A stretch of 64,000 nucleotides of DNA from CAWIUB01 sp963839995 (lineage in GTDB: Bacteria > Actinomycetota > Actinomycetes > Mycobacteriales > Jatrophihabitantaceae): assembly GCA_963839995.1 (NCBI GenBank), contig CAWIXH010000017.1, positions 186,001-250,000 on the forward strand, written 5' to 3'. The position numbers and the translations under genes were made by a program. A model generated the notes under the pieces. It did not search any database. It saw nothing but the letters and a program-made list of their open reading frames with translations, and had not been told where the DNA came from. Shown piece by piece: positions 53,460 to 62,268 of the stretch (position 1 is its first letter; each line of letters starts with the position of its first letter).

Positions 53460-53546
53460 TCAGGACGGTAGACACGCCGCGCTCACGACGCGCTGCAGAT
53501 CGACATGCAAGCGCGCGACGAGCCGGACGGCGGACACGCGGCTCAT
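53460..53546 (-). CDS. sulfur-operon leader peptide (cysC side)
   Basis: 28 residues from ATG 53546. Contains RLVARLHVDLQRVV and ends SAACLPS. The RxHVDLxR...(S/A)AxC pattern is that of the short actinobacterial leader peptides found upstream of sulfate-assimilation and other sulfur genes, thought to sense cysteine supply through translation of the C-terminal cysteine. It ends 121 bases before cysC. It is called from this motif and from the matching peptide on the other strand. Confidence 0.75.
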   Translation of the reverse strand: MSRVSAVRLVARLHVDLQRVVSAACLPS

Positions 53547-53673
53547 AGTCGCACACCGCGGCCCGTCCGACCAACAGCCCTCGGCGGACCGCTTCGTGGC
53601 CCTCGTCACGCGGTGCCACCCAATGACGGTGGGCGACTCGGCGGATCGTCCGCGATGTGCGACCCTAAACGAC
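53547..53673. promoter_or_regulatory. divergent promoter region of the two sulfur arms
   Basis: 127 bases between the two leader-peptide starts, which face away from each other. Both transcripts must begin here or within the leaders. I could not find convincing -35/-10 pairs on either strand, nor a clear repressor palindrome. Confidence 0.5.
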
Positions 53674-53760
53674 GTGTCCCGTGAACCGCGCGTCCTGCTG
53701 ACTTCCCGTCGGCACGTCGACCTGCGCCGGATCACGGCCGCTGCGTGTCGACGCGCCTAG
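53674..53760 (+). CDS. sulfur-operon leader peptide (sir side)
   Basis: 28 residues from GTG 53674. Contains LLTSRRHVDLRRIT and ends AAACRRA, the same RHVDLxR...AAC signature as the peptide on the opposite strand, with the Cys three residues from the end. It ends 41 bases before sir. The two peptides differ in their first ten residues but align from the HVDL core, suggesting they are copies of one regulatory module. Confidence 0.75.
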   Translation: MSREPRVLLTSRRHVDLRRITAAACRRA

Positions 53761-53801
53761 CACTCGAGGCCAGGTCGGCACCATCGGAGAGGACCGCGCG
53801 C

Positions 53802-55454
53802 ATGGCTGCGCGAAAAGGACAAGGGCAATGGGCACTGGGGTACCGGGAGCCGCTCAACCCGAACGAGCGCAGCAAGCGCGACAACGACGGGCTGCTGGTG
53901 CGCCAGCGGATCATCGACAGCTACCAGTACACGGGATTCTCTGGCATCGACCCGAGTGACCTGCGCGGACGGTTCCGCTGGTACGGCCTGTACACCCAGA
54001 GACGCGCCGGTATTCCCGGCGGACGCACCGCGATCCTCGAATCCGAAGAGCTCGAGGACGAGTACTTCATGCTGCGCATCCGCATCGACGGCGGCGCGCT
54101 GACCGGGGCGCAGCTGCAGGTGATCGGGGAGATCTCCACCAGGTACGGGCGCGACGTCGCCGACATCACCGACCGCCAGAACGTGCAGCTGCACTGGATC
54201 CGGATCGAGGATGTCCCGGCAATATGGGAGCGGCTCGAAGCGGTCGGCCTGCAGACCACCGAGGCCTGTGGCGACACACCCCGCGTCATGCTCGGTTGCC
54301 CGCTGGAGGGTGTGGCCGAAGACTCCGTGCTCGATGCGAGCGCCGCCTTGCGCGACACCGTCGACCGGTACATCGGTGACCCAGCGTTCTCCAACCTGCC
54401 GCGCAAGTTGAAGACGTCGATCTCCGGCTGTGCCCGGCACTGCACCAACCACGAGATCAACGACGTGTCGTTCGTCGGCGTGATCGGGCCGGACGGCACC
54501 CCCGGCTTCGACCTGTGGGTCGGCGGCGGACTGTCCACCAATCCCATGTTCGCCAAGCGGGTTGACGTGTTCGTCGCACCTGACGAGGTCAGCGAGGTCT
54601 GGGCGGGCGTCACCTCGGTCTTCCGTGACTACGGGTACCGGCGCTCCCGCAACCACGCCCGGCTGAAGTTCCTCGTCGCGGACTGGGGACCCGAGAAGTT
54701 CCGCGAAGTGCTCGAGAAGGAGTACCTCGGCCGCGCGCTGCCGGACGGCGTCGCGCTCGATCCCTCGCCGGCCCACCGAGACCACGTCGGAATCGAGCGG
54801 CAGGTCGACGGGCTGGTGAGTGTCGGCGCGACGACGAAGGCGGGCCGGACCTCCGGCTCGGCACTGATCGGCGTGGCCGACTTGGCGCAGCGGTTCGGCT
54901 CGCGCGGCGCACGGGTGCGGTTGACCCCGCAGCAGGGCCTGGCCGTGCTCGACGTCGACCCGCTCGCTGCCGACCAGCTCGTCGCCGGCCTTGACGAGCT
55001 GGGCCTTTCCGTCCGTCCGTCGGCGTTCCATCGCGGCACGATGGCCTGCACCGGTATCGAGTTCTGCAAGCTGGCGATCGTCGAGACGAAGGCCCGTGCG
55101 GAGACGATCCGCCGCGAACTGGAACGCAGGCTGCCGGACTTCGACACGCCGATCACGATCAACGTCAACGGCTGCCCGAACTCATGCGCACGGTTCCAAG
55201 TGGCCGACATCGGTTTCAAGGGCATCATCGCCCGGGGTGCGGACGGCACCGATCAGGAGGCGTTCCAGGTGCACCTGGGCGGCCAGCTGGGCAGCGAGGC
55301 CGCGTTTGGCCGCAAGTTCCGCGGCTTGAAGGTGACCGCGGAGCAGGCACCGGATTACGCCGAGCGGGTGCTGCGGGGCTACCTGGAACGGCGCACCGAG
55401 GGTGAGACCTTCGCCAGTTACGTCACACGAGCCGAGGAGACATGGCTGTCGTAG
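53802..55454 (+). CDS. sir: ferredoxin-dependent sulfite reductase
   Basis: 550 residues from ATG 53802, with GAGAGGA ribosome site. Sirohaem/4Fe-4S enzyme of the nitrite/sulfite reductase fold, two repeats. The cluster cysteines are in CTGIEFC (CX5C) and GCPNSC (CX3C), with NVNGCPNSCARFQVADIG. N-terminal SGCARHCTNHEINDV is in the first repeat. It turns sulfite into sulfide. The next genes are a small zinc ribbon and cysH, so this arm does the reductive half of assimilation. Nitrite reductase cannot be excluded from the sequence, but context favours sulfite. Confidence 0.93.
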   Translation: MAARKGQGQWALGYREPLNPNERSKRDNDGLLVRQRIIDSYQYTGFSGIDPSDLRGRFRWYGLYTQRRAGIPGGRTAILESEELEDEYFMLRIRIDGGALTGAQLQVIGEISTRYGRDVADITDRQNVQLHWIRIEDVPAIWERLEAVGLQTTEACGDTPRVMLGCPLEGVAEDSVLDASAALRDTVDRYIGDPAFSNLPRKLKTSISGCARHCTNHEINDVSFVGVIGPDGTPGFDLWVGGGLSTNPMFAKRVDVFVAPDEVSEVWAGVTSVFRDYGYRRSRNHARLKFLVADWGPEKFREVLEKEYLGRALPDGVALDPSPAHRDHVGIERQVDGLVSVGATTKAGRTSGSALIGVADLAQRFGSRGARVRLTPQQGLAVLDVDPLAADQLVAGLDELGLSVRPSAFHRGTMACTGIEFCKLAIVETKARAETIRRELERRLPDFDTPITINVNGCPNSCARFQVADIGFKGIIARGADGTDQEAFQVHLGGQLGSEAAFGRKFRGLKVTAEQAPDYAERVLRGYLERRTEGETFASYVTRAEETWLS

Positions 55455-55464
55455 CAGGTTCGAA

Positions 55465-55638
55465 ATGACCGAACGAGCGGCGCCCTTCTACTGCCCGTAC
55501 TGCGGCGACGAGGATCTGCGGATGTTCGGTGAGAAGCACGGCGAATGGCGCTGTGGCGCCTGCCAACGAGTCTTCCGGCTGAACTACGTCGGCATAGCCG
55601 CGGACTGGACGAGCCAGCCGGTGCAGGAGTCACCGTGA
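55465..55638 (+). CDS. small zinc-ribbon protein of the sulfite reductase cluster
   Basis: 57 residues from ATG 55465, 10 bases after sir. Two CxxC pairs: FYCPYCGDEDLRMFGEK and EWRCGACQRVFRLN, a rubredoxin-like or zinc-ribbon site. It is regularly found between sir and cysH in actinobacteria. It ends GTGA-overlapped with cysH. It may carry electrons to Sir or help assemble it; not shown. Confidence 0.85.
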   Translation: MTERAAPFYCPYCGDEDLRMFGEKHGEWRCGACQRVFRLNYVGIAADWTSQPVQESP

Positions 55639-56339
55639 ACGCGCCGGTGACCGAACACGAAAGGTTGGCCCGCCTGGCCCGGCGCGCCGGTGATGAACTG
55701 GACGGCGCGCCCGCGCTGGACATCATGAGCTGGGCAGTCGCGCAGTTCGGCGCCTCGTGGTGCGTGACCTCGTCGATGGCAGACGCGGTGCTGCCGCACC
55801 TTGCCTCACGGGTCATGCCTGGAGTGGACGTGGTGTTCCTCGACACCGGGTACCACTTCGCCGAGACGATCGGCACCCGCGACGCACTTGCCGCGACCCT
55901 GCCGGTGACGGTCCGCACGATCCACCCGAAGCGGACGGTGGCCGAGCAGGACGCCGCGTTCGGTCCGCGCCTGCACGATCGTGATCCCGATCTGTGCTGC
56001 GCCATGCGCAAGGTCGCGCCGCTCGCGACGGCGCTTGACCCGTACCTCGCCTGGGCATCCGGGCTGCGGCGCGACGAAGAGGCCACCCGAGCAGACGTCC
56101 GCGTCGTCGAATGGGACGCGCAGCGCGGCATGGTCAAGCTCAACCCGATCGCGACCTGGACGCCGGATGACGTCAACGCCTACATCGCCGAACACGGCGT
56201 CCTGGTCAACCCGCTGCTCGCCGACGGGTACGGCTCGGTGGGTTGCGCGCCATGCACCCGTCGGCTGATCGCAGGCGAGGACACGCGCGCGGGCCGTTGG
56301 GCCGGCCTCGCCAAGACCGAGTGCGGCATCCACAGCTAG
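55635..56339 (+). CDS. cysH: adenylylsulfate reductase (APS reductase)
   Basis: 234 residues; GTG 55635 overlaps the zinc-ribbon stop (GTGA) and has AGGAG nine bases upstream. PP-loop fold with WCVTSSMADAVL in the nucleotide site, VVFLDTGYHFAET, and the four cluster cysteines in LCCAMRK and GCAPCTR, which mark the 4Fe-4S APS-type reductase as distinct from the PAPS type. The catalytic cysteine is in KTECGIH at the C-terminus. It reduces APS to sulfite with thioredoxin. Confidence 0.94.
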   Translation: MNAPVTEHERLARLARRAGDELDGAPALDIMSWAVAQFGASWCVTSSMADAVLPHLASRVMPGVDVVFLDTGYHFAETIGTRDALAATLPVTVRTIHPKRTVAEQDAAFGPRLHDRDPDLCCAMRKVAPLATALDPYLAWASGLRRDEEATRADVRVVEWDAQRGMVKLNPIATWTPDDVNAYIAEHGVLVNPLLADGYGSVGCAPCTRRLIAGEDTRAGRWAGLAKTECGIHS

Positions 56340-56359
56340 CTGCCCGGTAGCGTGCAGGA

Positions 56360-56836
56360 GTGACCACCCTGCATCGCAACTGTCAGGTTGTGGACGAGAT
56401 CCTGGCCGCGTCCGGCGTCCCCGGCCGAGTGCGGATGCTGCCCGAGGCGGCACCGACCGCCGCCACCGCGGCGGCGCAGGTCGGGGTCGCCGTCGGTGCG
56501 ATCGCCAATTCCCTGGTCTTCGCGACCAACGATGGCGAGGCAGTGCTCGTCCTGACCAGCGGAGCGCATCGCGTCGATGCCGCGAAGGCAGCCGCAGAGC
56601 TCGGCACGTCTGCTGTGCACATGGCAGGCCCAGACCTCGTCTTCGCGGCCACCGGACAGCGTATCGGCGGCGTGGCTCCAGTCGGCCACCCGACGCGATT
56701 GCGCACACTCGTCGACGTCGACCTGGCGAGCTATCCACAGATCTGGGCCGCAGGGGGCGTCCCGCACGCGGTGTTCCCGACGACGTTCGACGAGCTGGTA
56801 CAACTCACCGGTGGACAACCCGCGACGGTGGCATGA
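56360..56836 (+). CDS. YbaK/ProX-type aminoacyl-tRNA deacylase
   Basis: 158 residues from GTG 56360, preceded by CAGGAG. YbaK/EbsC fold: AAAQVGVAVGAIANSLVFATN, VLTSGAHRVDAAKAAAELG (with the conserved lysine), TGQRIGGVAPVGHP and WAAGGVPHAVFPTTFDELV. Such proteins hydrolyse mischarged tRNA (often Cys-tRNA-Pro or Ala-tRNA-Pro). Stands alone 20 bases after cysH, possibly in the same transcript. Confidence 0.88.
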   Translation: MTTLHRNCQVVDEILAASGVPGRVRMLPEAAPTAATAAAQVGVAVGAIANSLVFATNDGEAVLVLTSGAHRVDAAKAAAELGTSAVHMAGPDLVFAATGQRIGGVAPVGHPTRLRTLVDVDLASYPQIWAAGGVPHAVFPTTFDELVQLTGGQPATVA

Positions 56837-56951
56837 GCGCATCCAGACCTACGCTGAGGGACATGCTGCGCGTCGTCCGTCGGATGGCGACCGTGCGCTC
56901 ATGCCCGCACCCGGTGAATAGGGCGCGCTCGAGGCTTCTCGAGGGACTCGG

Positions 56952-57521
56952 ATGAGGTCGGTGGATGTCCGCAGCGAGGTCCGCGTCGAGGCATGGCGCG
57001 GCCCTCAACTCTCCGCGCACATCAACGAGGCGATGAACATCTACGTCCTGGCGATGAACTACCCGAGCTACGCCGCAGCTCAGCGATCGGTCACCGCGGA
57101 GAGGCACACGGCCAATGCCGGGTTTGCCTGCCGTGCCGCGGTGCGGGCCGACGGGACCCTGGTCGGCTTCGGATATGGCTACACAACGGCGCCCGGGCAA
57201 TGGTGGCATGACCTGGTCCGCCGGGCAGTCAGCCGTAAGGTGGCCGACGACTGGCTGCGCGACGCGTTCGAGCTGTCTGAGATGCACGTGCTGCCGCGCT
57301 ACCAAGGGGCGGGCATCGGGCGGCGAGTGCTCTTTGCACTGGCAGGCGACATCCCGCATCGCGCCATGCTGCTCTCGACGCCGGACGCCGACACCAGGGC
57401 GTTCCGGCTCTACCGGTCGGTGGGCTTCGTCGACCTGGCGCGCGGCTACCTATTCCCCGGCGATGCGCGGCCATTCGCCGTCCTCGGCGCCCGGCTGCCA
57501 TTGCGTCCGACCAGCCCCTAA
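56952..57521 (+). CDS. GNAT acetyltransferase
   Basis: 189 residues from ATG 56952. Acetyl-CoA-binding segment VLPRYQGAGIGRRVLFALAG (R/Q-x-x-G-x-G/A loop), with ALRLYRSVGFV-like AFRLYRSVGFVDLARGYLF, match GNAT motifs A and B. By order it corresponds to M. tuberculosis Rv2170 (before metF and the GGPP synthase). Rv2170 has been described as acetylating isocitrate dehydrogenase; whether that holds here is inference. Convergent with metF, 39 bases apart. Confidence 0.85.
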   Translation: MRSVDVRSEVRVEAWRGPQLSAHINEAMNIYVLAMNYPSYAAAQRSVTAERHTANAGFACRAAVRADGTLVGFGYGYTTAPGQWWHDLVRRAVSRKVADDWLRDAFELSEMHVLPRYQGAGIGRRVLFALAGDIPHRAMLLSTPDADTRAFRLYRSVGFVDLARGYLFPGDARPFAVLGARLPLRPTSP

Positions 57522-57560
57522 CACGACGCTCGGCAGTCGCCGGCGCCCGGCAATCACCCG

Positions 57561-58445
57561 TTACAGCCGGACGGACAGCTGCAGGTTGTGCCAGACTTCG
57601 CGCGTCGCGCTGGATCGGTTCAGCGTGTAGAAATGGATGCCCGGCACACCCTCCGCGAGCAATCGCTCGACCAACCGCGACGCCTCCTCGATGCCCTGCG
57701 CGCGCACCGCCTTGGGATCGCCGGCCAGCGCCGCGAACTTGGCGCCGAGATCCTCGGGAAAAGGCGCGCCGGAGAACTGCTCGGAACGCTCGATCGTTCG
57801 CATCGACGTCACCGGCATGATCCCGGCAATTAGCGGCGTCGAGCACCCTGCCGCCACCACCCGGTCGCGCAGCCGCAGGTAGATGTCCACGTCGAAGAAC
57901 ATCTGGGTAATCGCGTAGTCAGCACCCGCCCGGCACTTGCGCACGAACTGCGCGGTATCCGACTCGACGTCGGGCGAACGCGGATGCCGGTACGGGAACG
58001 CGGCAACCCCGACGCAGAAATCGCCGTGGGCGCGCAACAGCTCGACCAGCTCCGAGGCGTAGTTGAGCCCTTCGGGATGCGCTACCCACTCACCCATCGG
58101 GTCGCCCGGCGGGTCTCCTCGCAGCGCGAGCATGTTACGCACGCCAGCGTCGGCGAGCCGACCCACGATGGAGCGAAGTTCGGCGACCGAGTGGTTGACG
58201 GCCGTCAGGTGAGCAACCGGCAGCAGCGTCGTGTCGGCCGCGATGTGTTCGGTGATCTCGATGGTGCGGTCGCGCGTCGAGCCTCCGGCGCCATAGGTCA
58301 CCGAAACGAACGACGGGCGCAGCGGTTCGAGTTGCCGAATGGTCTGCCACAGCAGACGCGCGTCTTCATCCGTCTTGGGCGGCATGAATTCGAACGAGAA
58401 GGTGGGTTCTCCCGTGGCAAGGGCATGACGAACCGAACGCGGCAT
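57561..58445 (-). CDS. metF: methylenetetrahydrofolate reductase
   Basis: 294 residues from ATG 58445. TIM barrel, FAD-dependent: FSFEFMPPKTDEDARLL, SVTYGAGGSTRDRTIE, HLTAVNHSVAEL, MLALRGDPP, ADYAITQMFFDVDIYL and GVPGIHFYTLNRS are the MetF signatures. It makes 5-methyl-THF for methionine synthesis. The start is only 12 bases from that of crtE on the other strand. The frame extends far upstream, but that reads as the complement of crtE. Confidence 0.93.
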   Translation of the reverse strand: MPRSVRHALATGEPTFSFEFMPPKTDEDARLLWQTIRQLEPLRPSFVSVTYGAGGSTRDRTIEITEHIAADTTLLPVAHLTAVNHSVAELRSIVGRLADAGVRNMLALRGDPPGDPMGEWVAHPEGLNYASELVELLRAHGDFCVGVAAFPYRHPRSPDVESDTAQFVRKCRAGADYAITQMFFDVDIYLRLRDRVVAAGCSTPLIAGIMPVTSMRTIERSEQFSGAPFPEDLGAKFAALAGDPKAVRAQGIEEASRLVERLLAEGVPGIHFYTLNRSSATREVWHNLQLSVRL

Positions 58446-58457
58446 CCGTCCAGCGTA

Positions 58458-59546
58458 GTGTTCGACGACGTGACCGAGGCCGACACGTCGCCGGCTGGCG
58501 TCATCAAAAGGGTCGAATCGATCCTCGCCGAGTTCCTCGACGACCGCGCCAGGGTGCTGGCTCTGCTCGGTGCCGACCTCGATCCGCTCATGCGCGCCGC
58601 GCACACCTGCGTGCTCGCCGGCGGGAAGCGACTGCGGCCGATCTTTGCCTATTTGGCCTGGCAAACCGCCGCTCCGCAGGATGCCGACGACGAGGCGATG
58701 GTGACCGCGGCGGCAAGCCTCGAGCTGCTGCACGCTTGCGCTCTCGTGCACGACGACGTGATGGATTCGTCTGCTACCCGACGCGGCCGTCCGTCGGCCT
58801 ACACCGTGTTCGAGCAGTTGCACAGAGCCCGCGGCTTCACCGGGCAGCGCGAGGCATTCGGACGGTCCGCCGCCATCGTGCTCGGCGATCTGCTGCTGAG
58901 CTGGGCGGACCGGCTGTTCGCGAACGCTGGGCTCGAACCGCGTGCCGCGCGGCGTGCGCGAGGGGTGTACGACGACATGCGCGAGCAGGTGATGGCCGGT
59001 CAATACCTGGACGTGCTGGTCCAGGCGCGGGGCGGCTTCTCCGCGGACGATGCCCTGCGCGTCATCGAATACAAGACCAGCAAGTACACGATCGAAGGGC
59101 CCTTGTTGTTCGGGGCGGCCATCGGCGGCGCGTCGGACGAACTCACTGCGGCGCTGAGTTCCTACGGGCTGCCGCTCGGCGAGGCGTTCCAGTTGCGCGA
59201 TGATCTGCTCGGCGTCTTCGGGGATCCCGGCCGCACAGGCAAGCCGGCCGGCGATGACCTCCGCGAAGGCAAGAGAACCCTGCTGATCGCCATCACTATG
59301 CACCGAGCCGACCACACCCGGGCCGACCTGATCCGGCGCCGGCTCGGTGATCGTGATCTCGACGACACCGGGCTCGCGGCGCTGCGTCAGCTGATCGTCG
59401 ACGCCGGCGCGGTGGCGGAGGTCGAGTCGCGCATCGCCACGTGCACCGCGCGGGCGCGCGCCGCTCTCGCGTCGCCGGCGATCCGCGCAGACGTCCGGGA
59501 GGTGCTCGACGGGCTGGCGGTTGCGGCCGCGGAACGCCAGACGTGA
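58458..59546 (+). CDS. crtE: geranylgeranyl diphosphate synthase (polyprenyl synthetase)
   Basis: 362 residues from GTG 58458; GTG 58470 is possible, and ATG 58425 would overlap metF. All-helical prenyl transferase. First Asp-rich motif in LVHDDVMDSSATRRGRPS, GGKRLRPIFAYLAW, second motif in FQLRDDLLGVFGDP and KPAGDDLREGKRTLLI. Makes the C20 precursor for phytoene. Its stop overlaps crtI by GTGA. Position matches M. tuberculosis idsA2 (Rv2173). Confidence 0.92.
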   Translation: MFDDVTEADTSPAGVIKRVESILAEFLDDRARVLALLGADLDPLMRAAHTCVLAGGKRLRPIFAYLAWQTAAPQDADDEAMVTAAASLELLHACALVHDDVMDSSATRRGRPSAYTVFEQLHRARGFTGQREAFGRSAAIVLGDLLLSWADRLFANAGLEPRAARRARGVYDDMREQVMAGQYLDVLVQARGGFSADDALRVIEYKTSKYTIEGPLLFGAAIGGASDELTAALSSYGLPLGEAFQLRDDLLGVFGDPGRTGKPAGDDLREGKRTLLIAITMHRADHTRADLIRRRLGDRDLDDTGLAALRQLIVDAGAVAEVESRIATCTARARAALASPAIRADVREVLDGLAVAAAERQT

Positions 59547-61033
59547 GATGCGTGCCTGGCCGCACCGACTCCGTGGTGGTGATCGGTGCGGGCCTGGGCG
59601 GGCTGTCCGCTGCCTTGCACCTGGCGGCTGCGGGCCGTCGGGTGACCGTGCTCGAACGGGCTGCCATCCCCGGTGGGCGGGCCGGAGCCATCACCGACTC
59701 GGGCTACACGTTCGACACCGGGCCGACGGTGCTGACCATGCCCGAGCTCGTGGCGGAAACCCTCGCCGCGGTAGGCGAATCGCTTGGCGACTGGATCACC
59801 CTCCATCGCCTGGACCCGGCGTACCGGGCCCGCTTCGCCGACGATTCGACGATCGACGTATATACCGACGTCGGCGCGATGGAGGCCACGATTCGGGCCA
59901 CCTGCGGGGCAGCCGACGCTGCCGGGTACCTGCGCTTCGTCGACTATGTGCGCGCGCTGTATCGCGTCGAGATGCCGCACTTCATCGACCAGAACCTGGA
60001 CACTCCGTTGAACCTGCTCGGCCGGCCGATGCTCGATCTGCTCCGGCTCGGCGCGCTGCAGCCTCTCGCACCGAAGATCGCCTCGTTCGTCCGGGACGAG
60101 CGGTTGCGGCGGATATTCTCTTTCCAAGCCATGTACGCGGGGCTCGCCCCCTCCGACGCGCGAGCGCTCTACGCGGTGATCAGCTATTTGGACTGCGTTC
60201 GCGGCGTGTATTTCCCGGCCGGTGGCGTGCATGCCGTGCCGCAAGCATTAGCAGGCGCCGCAGCCAAGCATGGTGTGCAGCTGCGCTACGACACGAACGT
60301 GACCGGAATCGAGATCGTCGGCAACCGCGCTCGCGCGGTGCTCACCCGGCATGGAGAACGAATCGCTGCGGACGCCGTCGTAGTGAATGTCGATGCACCC
60401 ACGGCGTATCGGGAGCTGCTGCCCGGGCGGCTCACTCCGAAGCGGCGGGTCCGCTATTCGCCATCGTGCGTGGTACTCCACGCCGGATCCCGTGCGGTAT
60501 ACCAAGATTCTGCGCACCACACGATCTCCTTCGGGCGGGCGTGGGAGCCGACGTTCGAGCAAATCATCCACCGAGGCGAGACGATGAGCGACCCCTCGTT
60601 CCTGCTGACGAATGCAACGCTGACCGACCCGTCGTTGGCGCCCACGCGACGGCAGAGCTACTACGTGCTCTTCCCGGCGCCGAACCTCGCCCAGGCCATG
60701 CCGATCGACTGGGACCGGGCGGCCGAAAGCTACCGCGACCACATGCTGTCGACGCTCGAGGCTCGTGGCTACGAGGGATTCGCGGACGGCATCGAGGTCT
60801 CGCACCTCGTGACGCCGGCCGACTGGGCCCGAGCCGGCCTGGCCGCGGGCACGCCGTTCGCTGCAGCCCACACGTTCGGCCAGACCGGGCCGTTCCGGTT
60901 GCCGACCCTCGCCAAGCAGATGGAGAACCTGGTGTTCTGCGGGGCGAACGTGCAGCCCGGACTAGGCGTCCCGATGGTGTTGATCTCGGGACGGCTGGCC
61001 GCGCAGCGCATTACCGGTGAACCGCGTCGGTGA
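59543..61033 (+). CDS. crtI: phytoene desaturase
   Basis: 496 residues; GTG 59543 overlaps the crtE stop (GTGA). FAD Rossmann fold at SVVVIGAGLGGLSAALHLAA, VLERAAIPGGRAG, FDTGPTVLTMP; C-terminal signature FCGANVQPGLGVPMVLISG and LAAQRI is the bacterial-type phytoene desaturase. It converts phytoene to lycopene. Coupled to crtE and 10 bases before crtB, so crtE-crtI-crtB is one operon. Confidence 0.95.
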   Translation: MRCVPGRTDSVVVIGAGLGGLSAALHLAAAGRRVTVLERAAIPGGRAGAITDSGYTFDTGPTVLTMPELVAETLAAVGESLGDWITLHRLDPAYRARFADDSTIDVYTDVGAMEATIRATCGAADAAGYLRFVDYVRALYRVEMPHFIDQNLDTPLNLLGRPMLDLLRLGALQPLAPKIASFVRDERLRRIFSFQAMYAGLAPSDARALYAVISYLDCVRGVYFPAGGVHAVPQALAGAAAKHGVQLRYDTNVTGIEIVGNRARAVLTRHGERIAADAVVVNVDAPTAYRELLPGRLTPKRRVRYSPSCVVLHAGSRAVYQDSAHHTISFGRAWEPTFEQIIHRGETMSDPSFLLTNATLTDPSLAPTRRQSYYVLFPAPNLAQAMPIDWDRAAESYRDHMLSTLEARGYEGFADGIEVSHLVTPADWARAGLAAGTPFAAAHTFGQTGPFRLPTLAKQMENLVFCGANVQPGLGVPMVLISGRLAAQRITGEPRR

Positions 61034-61043
61034 TGATTAGCGC

Positions 61044-62015
61044 ATGGCAATCGGCGGGCGCGGCGAGCTGGACGCGGCTGGCATCGTCGATCCGGAGCTG
61101 CGGTTGAGCTACGCCATCTGCCGGCGCCTCAACGCCCGATACGGCCGCACCTACTACCTGGCGACGCTGCTGCTTCCGCCCGCAAAGCGGCCCTTCGTCC
61201 ACGCCCTGTACGGACTCGCGCGGCACGCCGACGACATCGTGGACGAGCTAGATCCACAGTTGCCCAGCGAGGCACGTGTCGCGCGATTCACCCGATGGAG
61301 CAATGCGTTCCTCGCAGACCTGGAACGCGGATGGTCCTCGGACGCCGTTGCGGCTGCGGTCGTCGACACCGCCCGACGATGGCGACTGCCCGCAGGTTAC
61401 TTCGTGAGCTTCCTCGACTCGATGCGTGCCGACCTCACCGTGACGGAATACCGGACGTTCGAGGATCTGCGCCGCTACATGTGGGGGTCCGCAGCGGTGA
61501 TCGGCCTGCAGATGCTGCCGATCCTCGGCCGCGGCGACCCGGGCACACCCTTGACGGTACTCGAGCCGTACGCGACCGACCTCGGCTTCGCGTTCCAGCT
61601 GACCAACTTCATCCGAGACGTCGGCGAGGACCTGCGCCGCGGCCGCATCTACCTGCCCCAGCAGTCGCTGCGCGCGTTCGGCGTCGACCGGGAACGACTG
61701 GAGCGCCGACGAGTGGACGAGCCGATCCGCCGGTTGCTGGCGTACGAGATCGCACGCGCCCGCACGTACTACCGACGAGCCGCGCCCGGCGTCGAACTGG
61801 TGCATCCAACATCGCGAGACTGCCTGCATACGGCGGCCACGCTGTACGGCGGAATTCTCGACGCGGTCGAGCAGCGGCAGTACGACGTGTTCGGATCACG
61901 CATATCGGTCACCACCCCGCGCCGCGTGATCCTGGGCTCCCGAGGTTTCCTCAGTGCCCGGCGGGCACGACGCCGATACCCCGCCGGCCGAGAAACACCC
62001 ACATCGACAAGGTGA
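61044..62015 (+). CDS. crtB: phytoene synthase
   Basis: 323 residues from ATG 61044. Squalene/phytoene synthase fold: first Asp motif ARHADDIVDELD, then LTNFIRDVGEDLRRGRIYLP as the second, plus YAICRRLNARYGRTYYLATLL. Condenses two GGPP to phytoene. Its last 65 bases overlap the crtYd gene of the opposite strand. The basic C-terminus (RRARRRYPAG) is in the overlap. Confidence 0.94.
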   Translation: MAIGGRGELDAAGIVDPELRLSYAICRRLNARYGRTYYLATLLLPPAKRPFVHALYGLARHADDIVDELDPQLPSEARVARFTRWSNAFLADLERGWSSDAVAAAVVDTARRWRLPAGYFVSFLDSMRADLTVTEYRTFEDLRRYMWGSAAVIGLQMLPILGRGDPGTPLTVLEPYATDLGFAFQLTNFIRDVGEDLRRGRIYLPQQSLRAFGVDRERLERRRVDEPIRRLLAYEIARARTYYRRAAPGVELVHPTSRDCLHTAATLYGGILDAVEQRQYDVFGSRISVTTPRRVILGSRGFLSARRARRRYPAGRETPTSTR

Positions 62016-62268
62016 TCAGCACCATCGCGAATCCGAACAGCAGATCCTCGACCGGTGCGTACATAACCCGAGCACCGATGATCGCGGACGGGTCGTAGCG
62101 CACCACCCGCACGCCTGCGAGCACACCGTTCACGACGAGCTGAAAGAACAGCACGATGGCGTACGACGTCCAGAAGGCCTTGCGTTGCAGCAGATTCGTC
62201 CCCAGTACGAGGTAATCGACGGCGGCCGCGACGGCGACTGCCACCAGCGCAAGAGCCGTGTAGGTCAT
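61951..62268 (-). CDS. crtYd: lycopene cyclase subunit (CrtYd type)
   Basis: 105 residues; ATG 62268 overlaps the crtYc stop (ATGA). Three hydrophobic segments (ALALVAVAVAAAVDYLVLG, FWTSYAIVLFFQLVVNGVLAG and LLFGFAMVLITLSMWVFLG) and the cyclase motif APVEDLLFG. One half of the heterodimeric cyclase of actinobacteria; its partner is crtYc. It overlaps the end of crtB antisense by 65 bases. The split-gene c/d naming is used because beta- and epsilon-type cyclases cannot be told apart here. Confidence 0.85.
   Translation of the reverse strand: MTYTALALVAVAVAAAVDYLVLGTNLLQRKAFWTSYAIVLFFQLVVNGVLAGVRVVRYDPSAIIGARVMYAPVEDLLFGFAMVLITLSMWVFLGRRGIGVVPAGH

Noticed and set aside
53281..53760. 159-codon ORF ending with the sir leader peptide
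   Set aside because: Only its last 28 residues match a known pattern; the rest crosses cysC antisense and the divergent promoter.
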